Source: Pseudomonadota bacterium | Lineage (GTDB): Bacteria; Pseudomonadota; Alphaproteobacteria; Sphingomonadales; Sphingomonadaceae | Assembly (NCBI GenBank): GCA_023389105.1 | Contig: JAEWEY010000002.1 | Coordinates: forward strand, 168,460-232,459 | DNA length: 64,000 nucleotides | Direction: 5' to 3' | In this document: positions 15,441 to 24,877 of the stretch, piece by piece | Layout: every line of letters starts with the position of its first letter | Numbering within the stretch: position 1 is the first letter of the stretch | Translations under genes and position numbers: made by a program | Notes under the pieces: generated by a model | What the model was told of the DNA's origin: nothing | The model's input: only the letters and a program-made list of their open reading frames with translations | Database searches by the model: none

Positions 15441-16727
15441 ATGGATGATTTCGAAATTCGCGACGGCGAAATGTTCTGCGAGGGCGTGGCGCTGTCGGCG
15501 ATCGCTGCCGAGGTGGGCACGCCGGTCTATGTCTATTCGACCGCCTCGATGCGGCGGCAGGCGCTGGCGTTGCAGGAAGCGCTGTCGGACCTCGCCGATC
15601 CCCTGATCGCCTATGCGGTGAAAGCGAACCCCAATAGTGCGGTGATCGCTACCTTTGCCGCCGCCGGGCTTGGCGCGGACGTGGTCTCGGGCGGAGAGTA
15701 TCGACGGGCGCTGAAGGCTGGCGTTCCTCCCAACCGCATTGTCTTCTCAGGCGTCGGTAAGACGGCGGACGAAATGCGGGTCGCGTTGGAAACCGGTCTG
15801 TTTCAGTTCAACGTCGAGTCGTTCGAGGAAGCGGAGATGCTTTCCGCCGTCGCAACGGAAATGGGTCGTGTCGCGCCGATGGGCTTTCGCGTAAACCCGG
15901 ACGTTGCGGCTGGAGGGCATGCCAAAATCACCACCGGATCGGCCGAGAACAAGTTCGGGATCGCCATCAGCGAAGCGCCCGCAGCCTATGCCCGCGCGTC
16001 GACGCTGCCGGGCCTGAAAGTGCAGGGCGTCGCCGTGCATATCGGCAGCCAGCTGACCGACCTCTCCCCGCTGGAACGCGCCTTCACCCGGGTCGGCGAG
16101 TTGCTGGATGCGTTGCGCGCCGCCGGGCATGACATGACGGTCGCCGACCTCGGCGGAGGTCTAGGCATATCGTATGATCCGAGCCAGCCGCCGCCGGCGA
16201 GCCCCGCCGATTATGGGGCGATGGTCTGTCGCTTAACCCGGGACTGGAATGCGCGGCTGGTGTTCGAGCCCGGCCGCCTCATGGTCGGCAATGCCGGCGT
16301 GCTAATGTCGCGAGTCATCAGGGTGAAGCCCGGCGCGACGGACCCGTTCGTCATCGTCGATGCGGCGATGAACGACCTGATGCGCCCGACGCTCTACGAC
16401 GCCTGGCACAATATCGAGGCCGTCCGGCCACGCGGGACGAGGCAACGGTCGAACGTCGTCGGCCCAGTCTGCGAGACAGGCGATACCTTCGCGACCGGCC
16501 GCGACATGGACGCCGTCGCGCCCGACGACCTCGTCGTGTTTCGCACTGCCGGCGCCTATGCCGCCGCCATGGCCGGGACCTACAATACGCGGGCGTTGAC
16601 GCCCGAAGTGCTGGTTGACGGCGACCGCTGGGCGCTGATTCGGAAACGGCTCGAAGTCGAGGAACTGATCGCAGGCGACCTTATGCCTGACTGGCTCGCC
16701 GGTTGCGCGGCGGAAGCGAAGGGCTAA
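15441..16727 (+). CDS. lysA: Diaminopimelate decarboxylase
   Basis: PLP enzyme of 428 residues performing the last step of lysine synthesis, meso-diaminopimelate to lysine. The PLP lysine is Lys61 in YAVKANPNS. HIGSQ, the glycine loop DLGGGLGISY, EPGRLMVGNAG and the catalytic Cys of VCETGD are all visible. The ATG at 15441 follows AAGGG by four bases; in-frame alternatives are an upstream GTG at 15429 and ATG at 15393. The aspartate kinase gene follows after 11 bases, so the first and last enzymes of lysine synthesis are adjacent. No lptM-like small lipoprotein gene precedes it. Confidence 0.95.
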   Translation: MDDFEIRDGEMFCEGVALSAIAAEVGTPVYVYSTASMRRQALALQEALSDLADPLIAYAVKANPNSAVIATFAAAGLGADVVSGGEYRRALKAGVPPNRIVFSGVGKTADEMRVALETGLFQFNVESFEEAEMLSAVATEMGRVAPMGFRVNPDVAAGGHAKITTGSAENKFGIAISEAPAAYARASTLPGLKVQGVAVHIGSQLTDLSPLERAFTRVGELLDALRAAGHDMTVADLGGGLGISYDPSQPPPASPADYGAMVCRLTRDWNARLVFEPGRLMVGNAGVLMSRVIRVKPGATDPFVIVDAAMNDLMRPTLYDAWHNIEAVRPRGTRQRSNVVGPVCETGDTFATGRDMDAVAPDDLVVFRTAGAYAAAMAGTYNTRALTPEVLVDGDRWALIRKRLEVEELIAGDLMPDWLAGCAAEAKG

Positions 16728-16738
16728 GAGCCGCCGCG

Positions 16739-17989
16739 ATGAGCCGCGCCAAGCAACGGATCGTGATGAAGTTCGGTGGCACGTCGATGGCCGGCATCGA
16801 GCGCATCCGCCACGTCGCGGGCCTGGTGAAGGCCGAAGCCGACCGCGGCAATGAGGTCGCGGTCGTCGTCTCCGCCATGGCCGGCGAGACCGACCGCCTG
16901 GTCCACCTCTGCAAGGAAGCCGCGCCGCTCTACGACCCGCGCGAATATGACGTGGTCGTCGCGAGCGGCGAGCAGGTTACGGCGGGCCTTCTCGCCATCA
17001 CCTTGTCGGGCATGGGCGCCAACGCCCGCTCTTACATGGGCTGGCAGCTCCCGATCCGCGCCTCGGGCCACAGCTCGGCGCTGATCGACCATATCGACAG
17101 CGAAATCCTCGAGGGCGTCCTGTCCAGCGGGGGCATTGCCGTGATACCCGGCTTCCAGGGCGTCACCGCCGAAGGTGAGGTAGCGACTCTGGGCCGCGGC
17201 GGATCGGATACGTCCGCGGTGGCGCTGGCCGTCGCCGCCAAGGCCGACCGCTGCGACATCTACACCGACGTCGAAGGCGTCTTCACCACCGACCCGCGCA
17301 TCGTCCCGCGCGCCCGCAAGCTGCACGCCATCACCTATGAGGAAATGCTGGAGCTCGCCTCGGTCGGGGCCAAGGTTCTCCAGACCCGTTCGGTGGGCCT
17401 CGCCATGCGCTACAATATGGCGCTGCAGGTCCTCTCATCTTTTGAAGAAAAACCCGGCACGTTGATCGTCGGCGACGACAAGATCGAGGAATATCAGATG
17501 GAACAGCAACTCATCACGGGCATCGCCCATGACAAGAACGAGGCGCGCGTCACGCTGACGGGCTTGCCCGATCGGCCCGGGACCGTCGCCGCCATCTTCG
17601 CGCCGCTGGCCCAGGCGAACATCATCGTCGACATGATCGTCCAAAGCGGCGCCGGCCGCGGCACCGCGACGACGCTCACCTTCACCGTGCCGACGGCGTC
17701 GCTGACGCATGCCGTGGCCGAACTCGAAAAGGCGAAGGACTCGATCGGGTTTGAGCAGATCATGACCGATACCGACGTGGTGAAGATCAGCGCCGTCGGC
17801 ATCGGCATGCGCTCCAACGCCGGCATCGCCGCTAAGATGTTCGATACGCTCGCCGAGCGCGGCATCAACATCCTCGCCATCTCGACCTCGGAGATCAAAG
17901 TGTCGGTCCTGCTGCCTGAAGACTACACCGAGCTTGCCGTGCGCGTTCTGCACAGCGCCTTCGGACTCGACGCGGAACAAGCGGCATGA
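16739..17989 (+). CDS. lysC: Aspartate kinase
   Basis: Cytoplasmic aspartokinase of 416 residues that makes aspartyl phosphate, the entry to lysine, threonine and methionine synthesis. The N-terminal kinase domain has KFGGTSMAG at residues 11-19 and GRGGSDTSAVALA. The C-terminal third carries two ACT domains, the second around ISAVGIGMRSNAGIA, which usually bind lysine and/or threonine for feedback control. It follows lysA by 11 bases and overlaps the nitronate monooxygenase start in ATGA. No lysine riboswitch was found upstream of lysA or lysC. Confidence 0.96.
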   Translation: MSRAKQRIVMKFGGTSMAGIERIRHVAGLVKAEADRGNEVAVVVSAMAGETDRLVHLCKEAAPLYDPREYDVVVASGEQVTAGLLAITLSGMGANARSYMGWQLPIRASGHSSALIDHIDSEILEGVLSSGGIAVIPGFQGVTAEGEVATLGRGGSDTSAVALAVAAKADRCDIYTDVEGVFTTDPRIVPRARKLHAITYEEMLELASVGAKVLQTRSVGLAMRYNMALQVLSSFEEKPGTLIVGDDKIEEYQMEQQLITGIAHDKNEARVTLTGLPDRPGTVAAIFAPLAQANIIVDMIVQSGAGRGTATTLTFTVPTASLTHAVAELEKAKDSIGFEQIMTDTDVVKISAVGIGMRSNAGIAAKMFDTLAERGINILAISTSEIKVSVLLPEDYTELAVRVLHSAFGLDAEQAA

Positions 17990-19044
17990 GCGGCGAGGGG
18001 CTGATCGCCGAGCCGCGCGCCGTCCACCAGTCGGTCGGCCACGCGCGCCTTCGCGAGCTGATGCATCGCGGCACCGAATTTTTGGGTTGCGAATATGCGA
18101 TTCTTGGCGGCGCGATGAGCTGGGTCAGCGAGCGCAACCTCGTCTCGGCCATCTCCAACGCCGGCGGCTTCGGCGTCATCGCCTGCGGTGCGATGTCGCC
18201 CGAGCTGGTTGATACCGAGATCGCCGAAACCAAGGCGCGGACGGCGCGGCCGTTCGGCGTCAACCTCATCACCATGCACCCGCAGCTCAGCGAGCTGATC
18301 GACGTCTGCGCCAAGCATGAAGTTGGCCATGTTGTGCTGGCGGGCGGTCTTCCGCCGGGCGGCGCTATCGAGCGCATAAAGTCGAGCGGTGCGCGGCTGA
18401 TCTGTTTCGCGCCCGCGCTGGCGCTGGCGAAGAAGCTAATGCGCTCGGGCGCCGATGCGCTGGTCATCGAAGGCATGGAGGCCGGCGGTCATATCGGGCC
18501 GGTGTCCACGTCGGTCCTGGCGCAGGAAATCCTTCCCATTGTCGCCCACGACATTCCAGTATTCGTGGCCGGCGGCATCGGCCGGGGCGAGGCCATTGCC
18601 GCCTATCTCGAAATGGGTGCCGTCGGAGTCCAACTGGGCACGCGTTTCGTCTGCGCCACCGAGAGCATTGCCCACGCCAACTTCAAGCGCGCGTTCATCC
18701 GCGCCGCGGCGCGCGACGCCATCCCCTCGGTGCAGATCGACCCGCGCCTGCCGGTGATTCCCGTGCGTGCGCTCAAGAATCGCGAGATGGAGAATTTCGC
18801 CGCCAAGCAACGCGAGGTCGCGGGCAAGCTCGACGAGGGCGCCATCGAAATGGCCGAGGCCCAACTCCAGATCGAGCATTATTGGGCCGGCGCATTGCGC
18901 CGCGCAGTCATCGACGGCGATGTGGAAAGCGGCTCGGTGATGGCCGGCCAGTCGGTTGGCATGGTAACTCGGGAAGAGCCGGTCGCCGACATTATCCGGG
19001 AGCTGGTCGACGAGGCTGCAGCCGCACTGGAGAGCCGGGGATAA
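17986..19044 (+). CDS. Nitronate monooxygenase (2-nitropropane dioxygenase family)
   Basis: FMN-dependent TIM-barrel enzyme of 352 residues that oxidises alkyl nitronates; related family members act on enoyl-ACP. Visible are GAMSWVSERNLVSAISNAGGFG at the N terminus, shared with family FMN sites, EGMEAGGHIGP, and the phosphate-binding AGGIGRGEAIAAYLEMGA with VQLGTRF. It is translationally coupled to lysC by a 4-base overlap although no metabolic link to lysine synthesis is known. The physiological substrate is uncertain; detoxification of propionate-3-nitronate is the role known from family members. Confidence 0.88.
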   Translation: MSGEGLIAEPRAVHQSVGHARLRELMHRGTEFLGCEYAILGGAMSWVSERNLVSAISNAGGFGVIACGAMSPELVDTEIAETKARTARPFGVNLITMHPQLSELIDVCAKHEVGHVVLAGGLPPGGAIERIKSSGARLICFAPALALAKKLMRSGADALVIEGMEAGGHIGPVSTSVLAQEILPIVAHDIPVFVAGGIGRGEAIAAYLEMGAVGVQLGTRFVCATESIAHANFKRAFIRAAARDAIPSVQIDPRLPVIPVRALKNREMENFAAKQREVAGKLDEGAIEMAEAQLQIEHYWAGALRRAVIDGDVESGSVMAGQSVGMVTREEPVADIIRELVDEAAAALESRG

Positions 19045-19135
19045 TCCGTCCCTGAGCGGCACAGCCGTTTAGCAGCCCTTTGCTGACGCGGCCGCTTGGT
19101 GAGACGACCATGCGCAAACCATCGGGAGAGCTGGT

Positions 19136-19468
19136 ATGCGTGATGGACCGATCGAAGTGCCTGGATGCCGCCGCGCCGCGGCGAGGGAAGGCGTAGCCCT
19201 TGCCGCGTCGGCGCTTGCACTGGGTTGCTCGCGCTCGGTGATCGTCTCCGATCTGTCGGCGACGGGCGCGCGATTTGAAGCCAAGGATCTTCCCGACAGC
19301 GGCGAGGAACTGTTGATGGTTGCTGGCACGCAGGAGGCCTTTGCGCGGGTTGTATGGCGAACCGAGAAGCGTTGCGGCGTTCACTTCGACGATCGGGTCG
19401 GCGATGACCTGCTTGCGCTGATCAAGAAGGAAGCTGCGTGGAGCTCGATTGCCTGCTATTACAATTGA
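19136..19468 (+). CDS. PilZ-like domain protein, short
   Basis: 110-residue protein consisting of one PilZ-type beta barrel: SVIVSDLSATGARFEAKDLP matches the D/NxSxxG strand motif, and ARVVWRTEKRCGVHFD the closing strands. PilZ domains commonly bind cyclic di-GMP through an RxxxR element; here the N-terminal CRRAAAREG segment is a possible but imperfect version, so ligand binding is unproven. GGGAGAG lies a few bases ahead of the ATG. It stands between the lysine block and ptsP. A longer PilZ protein is encoded at 24878. Confidence 0.72.
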   Translation: MRDGPIEVPGCRRAAAREGVALAASALALGCSRSVIVSDLSATGARFEAKDLPDSGEELLMVAGTQEAFARVVWRTEKRCGVHFDDRVGDDLLALIKKEAAWSSIACYYN

Positions 19469-19534
19469 GCGCCGTTAAGGTTTGACGTGATCGGCGCGTG
19501 ACAGGCGCGCGCCCCATCTGATAGCGCCGCGGGC

Positions 19535-21805
19535 ATGCCGCTTTCCGCCGCTGCCTCCGCTCGGGAGATCCTGACCGGGCTCCATGACATCATGGGGGCG
19601 CGCGGCAGTGCGCAGGCCAAGCTCGACAAGGTCGTCAACCTGATCGCGGCCAGCATGCGCAGCGAGGTCTGCTCGATCTACCTTCTCCGCGACAACAAGC
19701 TTGAACTGTTCGCGACGCACGGTTTGCGCAAGGAAGCGGTGCACGTCACCCGCCTGAGCATGGGGGAGGGGCTCGTCGGCACCATCGCTGCCGAGGGTCG
19801 CGTGCTGAACCTTGCCGAGGCGGCCGAGCACCCGGCATTCGCTTACAAGCCTGAGACCGGCGAGGAGAGCTTCCATAGCTTCGCGGGCGTGCCGATCGTT
19901 CGGCTCGAAAGCCCGATCGGCGTCCTTGCCGTGCAGCATGCCGATCCGCGCCGGTACGACGAGATTGAGATCGAGGCGCTGCAGACCGTCGCCATGGTGT
20001 TGTCGGAAATGATCGCCGCGGCGCGGCTGGTCGACGGTGCCCGCCGAAGCCGGCTGCGCAGCGCGGGGCCGCTGCGTCTGTCCGGCCTCAAGCTGGTCGC
20101 TGGCATGGCCAAGGGACAAGCTGTCTTCCATGAGCCGCGCGTTGTCGTCGAGCACACCGTAGCCGAAGACACCGAGGCCGAGCGCGACAGGGTCTACGGC
20201 GCGTTCCGCAAGATGCGCGAGCAGATCGACAACATGGCCCGCGACGTCGAGTTTGGCACCGCGGGCGAGCATCAGGAGATCCTCGAGACCTACCGCATGT
20301 TCGCCTACGACGAGGGCTGGTCGCGGCGGATCAACACCGCGATCGACAGCGGCCTGACGGCCGAGGCGGCGATCGAGCGCGTCCAGCAGCGCACCCGCGC
20401 ACGTATGCAGGAAATCGATGATCCGCTTTTGAAAGAGCGGATGCATGACCTCGAGGACTTGTCGAACCGTCTGTTGCGGATCGTGTCGGGTCGCATGGGG
20501 ACAGCCGCGCAAACCGGTCTTGCCCAGGATGCCGTGCTCATCGCCCGCAACCTCGGGCCCGCCGAACTCTTGGAATATGACCGGCGCCGACTGAAGGCGG
20601 TGCTGCTTGAGGAAGGCTCGCTCACCTCGCACATGGTAATCGTGGCGCGGGCGATCGGCGTGCCCGTGATTGGGCGCCTAAACGACATCCGACACAGCGT
20701 CGAAGATGGCGAGACGATCCTCGTCGATGGCGACAACGGCAGCGTGATCATTCGCCCGACGCGCCAGCTTTCCACCGGCTTCGACCAGCGGATGACGCTG
20801 AGCCAGAAGCGGCGCGCCGAATTCGCAGCGCTTAAGTCGCTGCCGGCCGTGACGCTCGACGGGATCAAGGCCAGCGTCATGGTCAATGCCGGTCTGGCGG
20901 AAGATGCGGCCGCGCTCCGGATGACGGGCGCGGACGGGATCGGCCTCTTCAGGACCGAGTTCCAGTTTCTGGTCTCCGCGACGCTCCCGGGCCGCGATCG
21001 TCAGCAGCGGCTGTATACAAAGGTTCTCGATGAAGCGGGCGACCGCCCGGTCGTGTTCCGCACCGTGGACATCGGCGGCGACAAGGTGCTGCCGTACCTT
21101 ATCGACGAAACATCCGAGCAGGCGGAAAACCCGGCCATGGGCTGGCGCGCGATCCGCCTGTCGCTCGACCGGACCACGCTGATGAAGGCGCAGGCCCGCG
21201 CGCTTATCGATGCCTCGGCCGGCAAGATTCTCCGGGTTATGTTCCCGATGATTTCCGAACCGTGGGAATATGAGGAAGCGCGGGCGCTGTTTGAGGAGCA
21301 GGTTGAATGGGCGCGGAACGCCCACCGCAAGCTGCCCAAGAAGATCGAGTTCGGCGCCATGCTCGAAGTGCCGAGCCTCGCTGAAACGCTCGATATACTG
21401 CTGCCGCGCATCGACTTCCTGTCGATCGGCACGAATGATCTAACGCAATTTCTATTCGCGGCCGACCGCTCCGATCCGCGACTGGCTCAGCGATACGATT
21501 GGCTAAGTCCCGCGATTTTTCGATTCCTGAAGCGCGTGCTCGATCAGGCCAATGCCGCCGGGGTCACCGTCCGCGTCTGCGGCGAAATGGCGGGCCGGCC
21601 GCTCGAGGCGATGGCGCTGTTTGGCATCGGGGCGCAGAATTTCTCGATCACGCCGGCGGGGATCGGGCCCTTGAAGGCGATGATCCGGTCGCTCGATGCT
21701 GGCGCCGTTCGCACGAAGATGAGCCACCTGCTGGCCAAACCGCCCAAGGACATGCGCAAGGCGCTGACCGATTGGGCGCGCAAGCACAACGTCACCATCG
21801 GCTAG
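19535..21805 (+). CDS. ptsP: Nitrogen-type PTS enzyme I (PtsP)
   Basis: Phosphoenolpyruvate-protein phosphotransferase of 756 residues and first component of the regulatory PTS-Ntr relay. An N-terminal GAF domain (about 15-150) is followed by the HPr-binding domain, the phosphohistidine domain with the active His366 in GSLTSHMVIVARA, and the PEP-binding TIM barrel with GLFRTEF, DIGGDK, FSIGTNDLTQF and the C-terminal RVCGEMAG. The GAF domain is what separates PtsP from sugar-PTS enzyme I. No HPr or EIIA gene is nearby. It ends 36 bases before the RodZ-like gene. Confidence 0.96.
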   Translation: MPLSAAASAREILTGLHDIMGARGSAQAKLDKVVNLIAASMRSEVCSIYLLRDNKLELFATHGLRKEAVHVTRLSMGEGLVGTIAAEGRVLNLAEAAEHPAFAYKPETGEESFHSFAGVPIVRLESPIGVLAVQHADPRRYDEIEIEALQTVAMVLSEMIAAARLVDGARRSRLRSAGPLRLSGLKLVAGMAKGQAVFHEPRVVVEHTVAEDTEAERDRVYGAFRKMREQIDNMARDVEFGTAGEHQEILETYRMFAYDEGWSRRINTAIDSGLTAEAAIERVQQRTRARMQEIDDPLLKERMHDLEDLSNRLLRIVSGRMGTAAQTGLAQDAVLIARNLGPAELLEYDRRRLKAVLLEEGSLTSHMVIVARAIGVPVIGRLNDIRHSVEDGETILVDGDNGSVIIRPTRQLSTGFDQRMTLSQKRRAEFAALKSLPAVTLDGIKASVMVNAGLAEDAAALRMTGADGIGLFRTEFQFLVSATLPGRDRQQRLYTKVLDEAGDRPVVFRTVDIGGDKVLPYLIDETSEQAENPAMGWRAIRLSLDRTTLMKAQARALIDASAGKILRVMFPMISEPWEYEEARALFEEQVEWARNAHRKLPKKIEFGAMLEVPSLAETLDILLPRIDFLSIGTNDLTQFLFAADRSDPRLAQRYDWLSPAIFRFLKRVLDQANAAGVTVRVCGEMAGRPLEAMALFGIGAQNFSITPAGIGPLKAMIRSLDAGAVRTKMSHLLAKPPKDMRKALTDWARKHNVTIG

Positions 21806-21841
21806 CGGTTGACACTGCGGGCCCAGACTTCAAACAGAGAC

Positions 21842-22786
21842 ATGGCAAAGCGCGAACCCGATCCCGAACCGCTTGACGAACAGATCGTCGAGGCGGAGCC
21901 CGTGACTGCCGGCGAGCGGCTGCGGCTCGCCCGCGAAGCAAGGAAGCTGAGCCTCGAAGACGTGGCGGCGCAGACGCGTATTCCCCAGCGCCATCTTGCC
22001 AGCATCGAAACGGCAGATTGGGACAATCTGCCGGCGCCAACCTACAGCATCGGCTTTGCCAAGAGCTACGCCTCTGCGGTCGGCCTCGACCGGACGGAGA
22101 TCGGCAATCAATTGCGTGAGGAGATGGGCGGGCAGCGCTTTGCCTCGACCTCTTCCGATGTCTTCGAGCCCGCCGACCCCGCGCGCACGATGCCCAAGTG
22201 GCTGGTGCTCGGCGCAATCGTCGCCGTCGTCGTGCTGATCGCGTTGATGAGCTGGCTCAACAGCCGCTCGCTCCAGTCGCCGGACGAGCCTGTCGCCAAC
22301 GCCGTTGCCACTCAAGCTAACACGACAGCACCTGTAGGGGCGCCGGCTCAGGCTCCGGCCGCGCAGGCACAGGGGCCTGTGGTCCTGACCGCCACGGCGC
22401 CGATCTGGCTCCAGGTGAGCGAGCGCGGCGGCGCAACCATCTTCTCCGGCACGTTGCAGCCCGGCCAGACCTACACGGTTCCGGCCACCGCGACGGCGCC
22501 CGTGCTCAAGACCGGCAAGCCAGAAGCCTTGTCGATCAAGGTCGGCAGCACCACCGCTGGGCCGGTCGGGAAGCCGGCAACGACGGTCTCCAACGTCAGC
22601 CTGCTGCCCGCCGATCTGTTGAAAGCGCCGGCTGACGCTGCTGCGGCGACCCCGCCGCCTTCCGCCGCGCCGCCGGCGGCAGTTGCCCGTCGTACGCCGG
22701 CCCGCGCGCGCACCGCACCGGCACCATCGGCACCGCCGCCGCCCGCCGCGACGGAAACGCCGCCGACCACGAACAGCGGCGAGTAA
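21842..22786 (+). CDS. RodZ-like HTH membrane protein
   Basis: 314-residue protein built like RodZ. A cytoplasmic HTH_25 domain (residues about 20-90, AGERLRLAREARKLSLEDVAAQTRI) is followed by a single membrane segment near 120-140 (MPKWLVLGAIVAVVVLIALMSWL). A Pro/Ala-rich periplasmic linker and a beta-rich DUF4115-type domain (VWLQV-like IWLQVSERGG, then FSGTLQPGQTYTVP) come next, and the tail is very Pro/Ala-rich. RodZ couples MreB filaments to the wall machinery. An mreB gene is in the window but 8 kb away. The ATG at 21842 is preferred over 21809. Confidence 0.82.
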   Translation: MAKREPDPEPLDEQIVEAEPVTAGERLRLAREARKLSLEDVAAQTRIPQRHLASIETADWDNLPAPTYSIGFAKSYASAVGLDRTEIGNQLREEMGGQRFASTSSDVFEPADPARTMPKWLVLGAIVAVVVLIALMSWLNSRSLQSPDEPVANAVATQANTTAPVGAPAQAPAAQAQGPVVLTATAPIWLQVSERGGATIFSGTLQPGQTYTVPATATAPVLKTGKPEALSIKVGSTTAGPVGKPATTVSNVSLLPADLLKAPADAAAATPPPSAAPPAAVARRTPARARTAPAPSAPPPPAATETPPTTNSGE

Positions 22787-22852
22787 GATTCATCCGCGCG
22801 CAAGCTGCGCTCGGGCAAGGTCACGGTGAAACGGAAGCGTGGGGGAAGTTCA

Positions 22853-23803
22853 GTGAAATCTCGCCTGATGAAGGCCCTCCTGGCAACGGCCGCTCTTGGC
22901 GTCATGCCGTCGATTGCGCTCGCCCAGCGTCAAGCGCCGCCTAGCCCCGAGCAACGCATCGACCGGCTCGAGCGGCAGGTGCAGCAGATGCAGCGCCAGC
23001 TGTTTCCCAAAGGCCGCCCTGCCGACACGGCCGGGTTCAACGATGATCCCGCGGCCAGCCAGTCTTCCGTCGTCTCGCTCGCGCAACGCTTGGACTCGCT
23101 CGAACGGCAGATGGCGGACCTCGTCCGCTCGTCCGAAGAGAATGGAAACCGGCTGCGCAACGTCGAGGGCGGGCTCACGCAGCTGAAGACGGATCAGGAC
23201 CAGCGCATCGGCGCGATCGAGCAGCGTCTGGCGGCCGGGGTCCCTGCCGGGGCGCCTGCCGAACCGAGCGCCACCAGCTCCGTCCCGCCGGCCGCCCCAC
23301 CGCCGCGCAAAACCACCGCGACGACGCCCCCCAAAACGACGCCACCCAAGACGAGCACCGCAGCCCCGGCCACCGGCGGTCCCTCGATTCCGGTCGCTGA
23401 CGCGGCTGCGGCCGATCCCGGCGAAGACGCCTACACCGCCGGCTTCCACCAGTGGGAAGACGGTCAGTACGACCAGGCAATTGCCACGCTGAAGGCTTTC
23501 ACCGCCGCCTATCCAAAGCACCGCCGCACCAGCTACGCCAATAACCTGATCGGCCGCGCCCTGCTCGACAAGGGAGATGCCCGCGGCGCCGCGACGGCCC
23601 TGCTCGCCAACTATCGGAGCAACCCCGGGGGCGAACGCGCCCCGGACAGCCTCTATTATCTCGGTCAGGCACTGATGAAGCTCGGCCAGCCGGGCCAGGC
23701 CTGCAAGGCCTATGCGGAACTGGATGCCGTCTACGGCGCCAAGATCAGGCCCGACCTCAAGAAGCTCGAGAACGACGCCAAGGCACAGGCGCAGTGCAAT
23801 TGA
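22853..23803 (+). CDS. cpoB: Tol-Pal accessory protein CpoB (YbgF)
   Basis: Periplasmic protein of 316 residues with three visible parts: a signal peptide (ending IALA before QRQAPP), an N-terminal coiled coil rich in Glu/Gln/Arg (about 30-130), a Pro/Thr-rich linker, and C-terminal TPR repeats containing AYTAGFHQWEDGQYDQAIATL. This is the CpoB/YbgF layout; it links the Tol-Pal system with peptidoglycan synthesis during division. The GTG at 22853 is chosen because GGGGAAG lies six bases before it; GTG 22826 and ATG 22868 are alternatives. tol and pal genes are not beside it here. Confidence 0.88.
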   Translation: MKSRLMKALLATAALGVMPSIALAQRQAPPSPEQRIDRLERQVQQMQRQLFPKGRPADTAGFNDDPAASQSSVVSLAQRLDSLERQMADLVRSSEENGNRLRNVEGGLTQLKTDQDQRIGAIEQRLAAGVPAGAPAEPSATSSVPPAAPPPRKTTATTPPKTTPPKTSTAAPATGGPSIPVADAAAADPGEDAYTAGFHQWEDGQYDQAIATLKAFTAAYPKHRRTSYANNLIGRALLDKGDARGAATALLANYRSNPGGERAPDSLYYLGQALMKLGQPGQACKAYAELDAVYGAKIRPDLKKLENDAKAQAQCN

Positions 23804-23821
23804 TGTGCTAGGGCGCTCGGG

Positions 23822-24784
23822 ATGCTTCCCGCCGCCCTGGTCGAACGCTTCGTCAAGGATCTCGACGCCATCGCCGCGCCCGGCTTCCGCCTGGGCCTGG
23901 CGGTTTCCGGCGGCCCGGACAGTCTCGCGCTTCTGGCGCTGGCCGCCGCCGCGCGACCGAACACTGTAGAAGCCGCGACCGTCGATCATGGACTGCGCTC
24001 CAAGGCGGCGGCTGAAGCGGCGATGGTCGCGACCCTGTGCGATCAGCTCAACGTTCCCCATGCGACGCTGAACGTGCGCTGGCGCGATCCGCCGACGACA
24101 GCAATCCAGGAGCGCGCCCGTCGTGAGCGTTATCGCCTGCTCGGGTTTTGGGCAGAAGAACGGGGGCTCGACGCCATCGTTACCGGGCACCATGCTGACG
24201 ATCAGGCGGAAACACTGTTGATGCGGCTCGCTCGGGGAGCGGGGGTGCGCGGCCTCGCCGGGATGCGCCCGCGCTCGGTCGTGCCGGGCACGCAAGTGCG
24301 CCTCCTGCGCCCGCTGCTCACCTGGCGCAGATCCGAGCTCGAACAGGTCTGCGCCGCGCGGCAGCTGACGCCCGTCGACGATCCCAGCAATAACGACGAG
24401 CGGTTCGAACGCGTGCGCTTCCGTCAGGCGCTGGCCGAAGCGGACTGGCTAAACCCTTCCGCCGTCGCGCGCTCCGCATCCCATCTGGCCGACGCCGACT
24501 TTGCGTTGGACTGGGCGATGCGGCGCGAATGGTCATCGTCGGTTCGGGAGAGCCGCGGCGTCATCACCTATCACCCAGGCGATGCCCCTGCCGAAGTCCG
24601 GCGGCGCATCGTCGCTCGGGCCTTGCGGAGGCTCGCGACGGAAGGGGACGCGGAATCACGCGGGGCCGAGTTCGATCATCTCCTCGAAGCGCTTGCCGAA
24701 GGCCGGACGGCGACCTTGCGCGGGGTCCGTTGTCAGGGCGGCCGCGAATGGCATTTCAGCGCCGCTGCGCCGCGTCGCATCTGA
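23822..24784 (+). CDS. tilS: tRNA(Ile)-lysidine synthase
   Basis: ATP-dependent N-type enzyme of 320 residues that adds lysine to C34 of tRNA-Ile(CAU), changing its decoding to AUA and its charging to isoleucine. The PP-loop SGGPDS is at residues 29-34, and VTGHHADDQAETLLMRLARGAG is the second conserved block. The C-terminal domain is short. It follows cpoB by 18 bases; in related genomes cpoB-tilS-ftsH are consecutive, whereas here three other genes separate tilS and ftsH. Confidence 0.93.
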   Translation: MLPAALVERFVKDLDAIAAPGFRLGLAVSGGPDSLALLALAAAARPNTVEAATVDHGLRSKAAAEAAMVATLCDQLNVPHATLNVRWRDPPTTAIQERARRERYRLLGFWAEERGLDAIVTGHHADDQAETLLMRLARGAGVRGLAGMRPRSVVPGTQVRLLRPLLTWRRSELEQVCAARQLTPVDDPSNNDERFERVRFRQALAEADWLNPSAVARSASHLADADFALDWAMRREWSSSVRESRGVITYHPGDAPAEVRRRIVARALRRLATEGDAESRGAEFDHLLEALAEGRTATLRGVRCQGGREWHFSAAAPRRI

Positions 24785-24877
24785 GCGAAGTCAATTACAT
24801 CCATTCTGGCACGAGTGTTCCTTGGCGATACGGCCGTTGCCTGCGATTCCGGCTCATCGTCGCAAGCAGGTCGCGGC

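Noticed and set aside
24807..24822. TGGCAC-like sigma-54 promoter before the PilZ gene
   Set aside because: The -24 half is good (TGGCACG), but the -12 half reads TTCC where TTGC is needed, and many sphingomonads lack RpoN.
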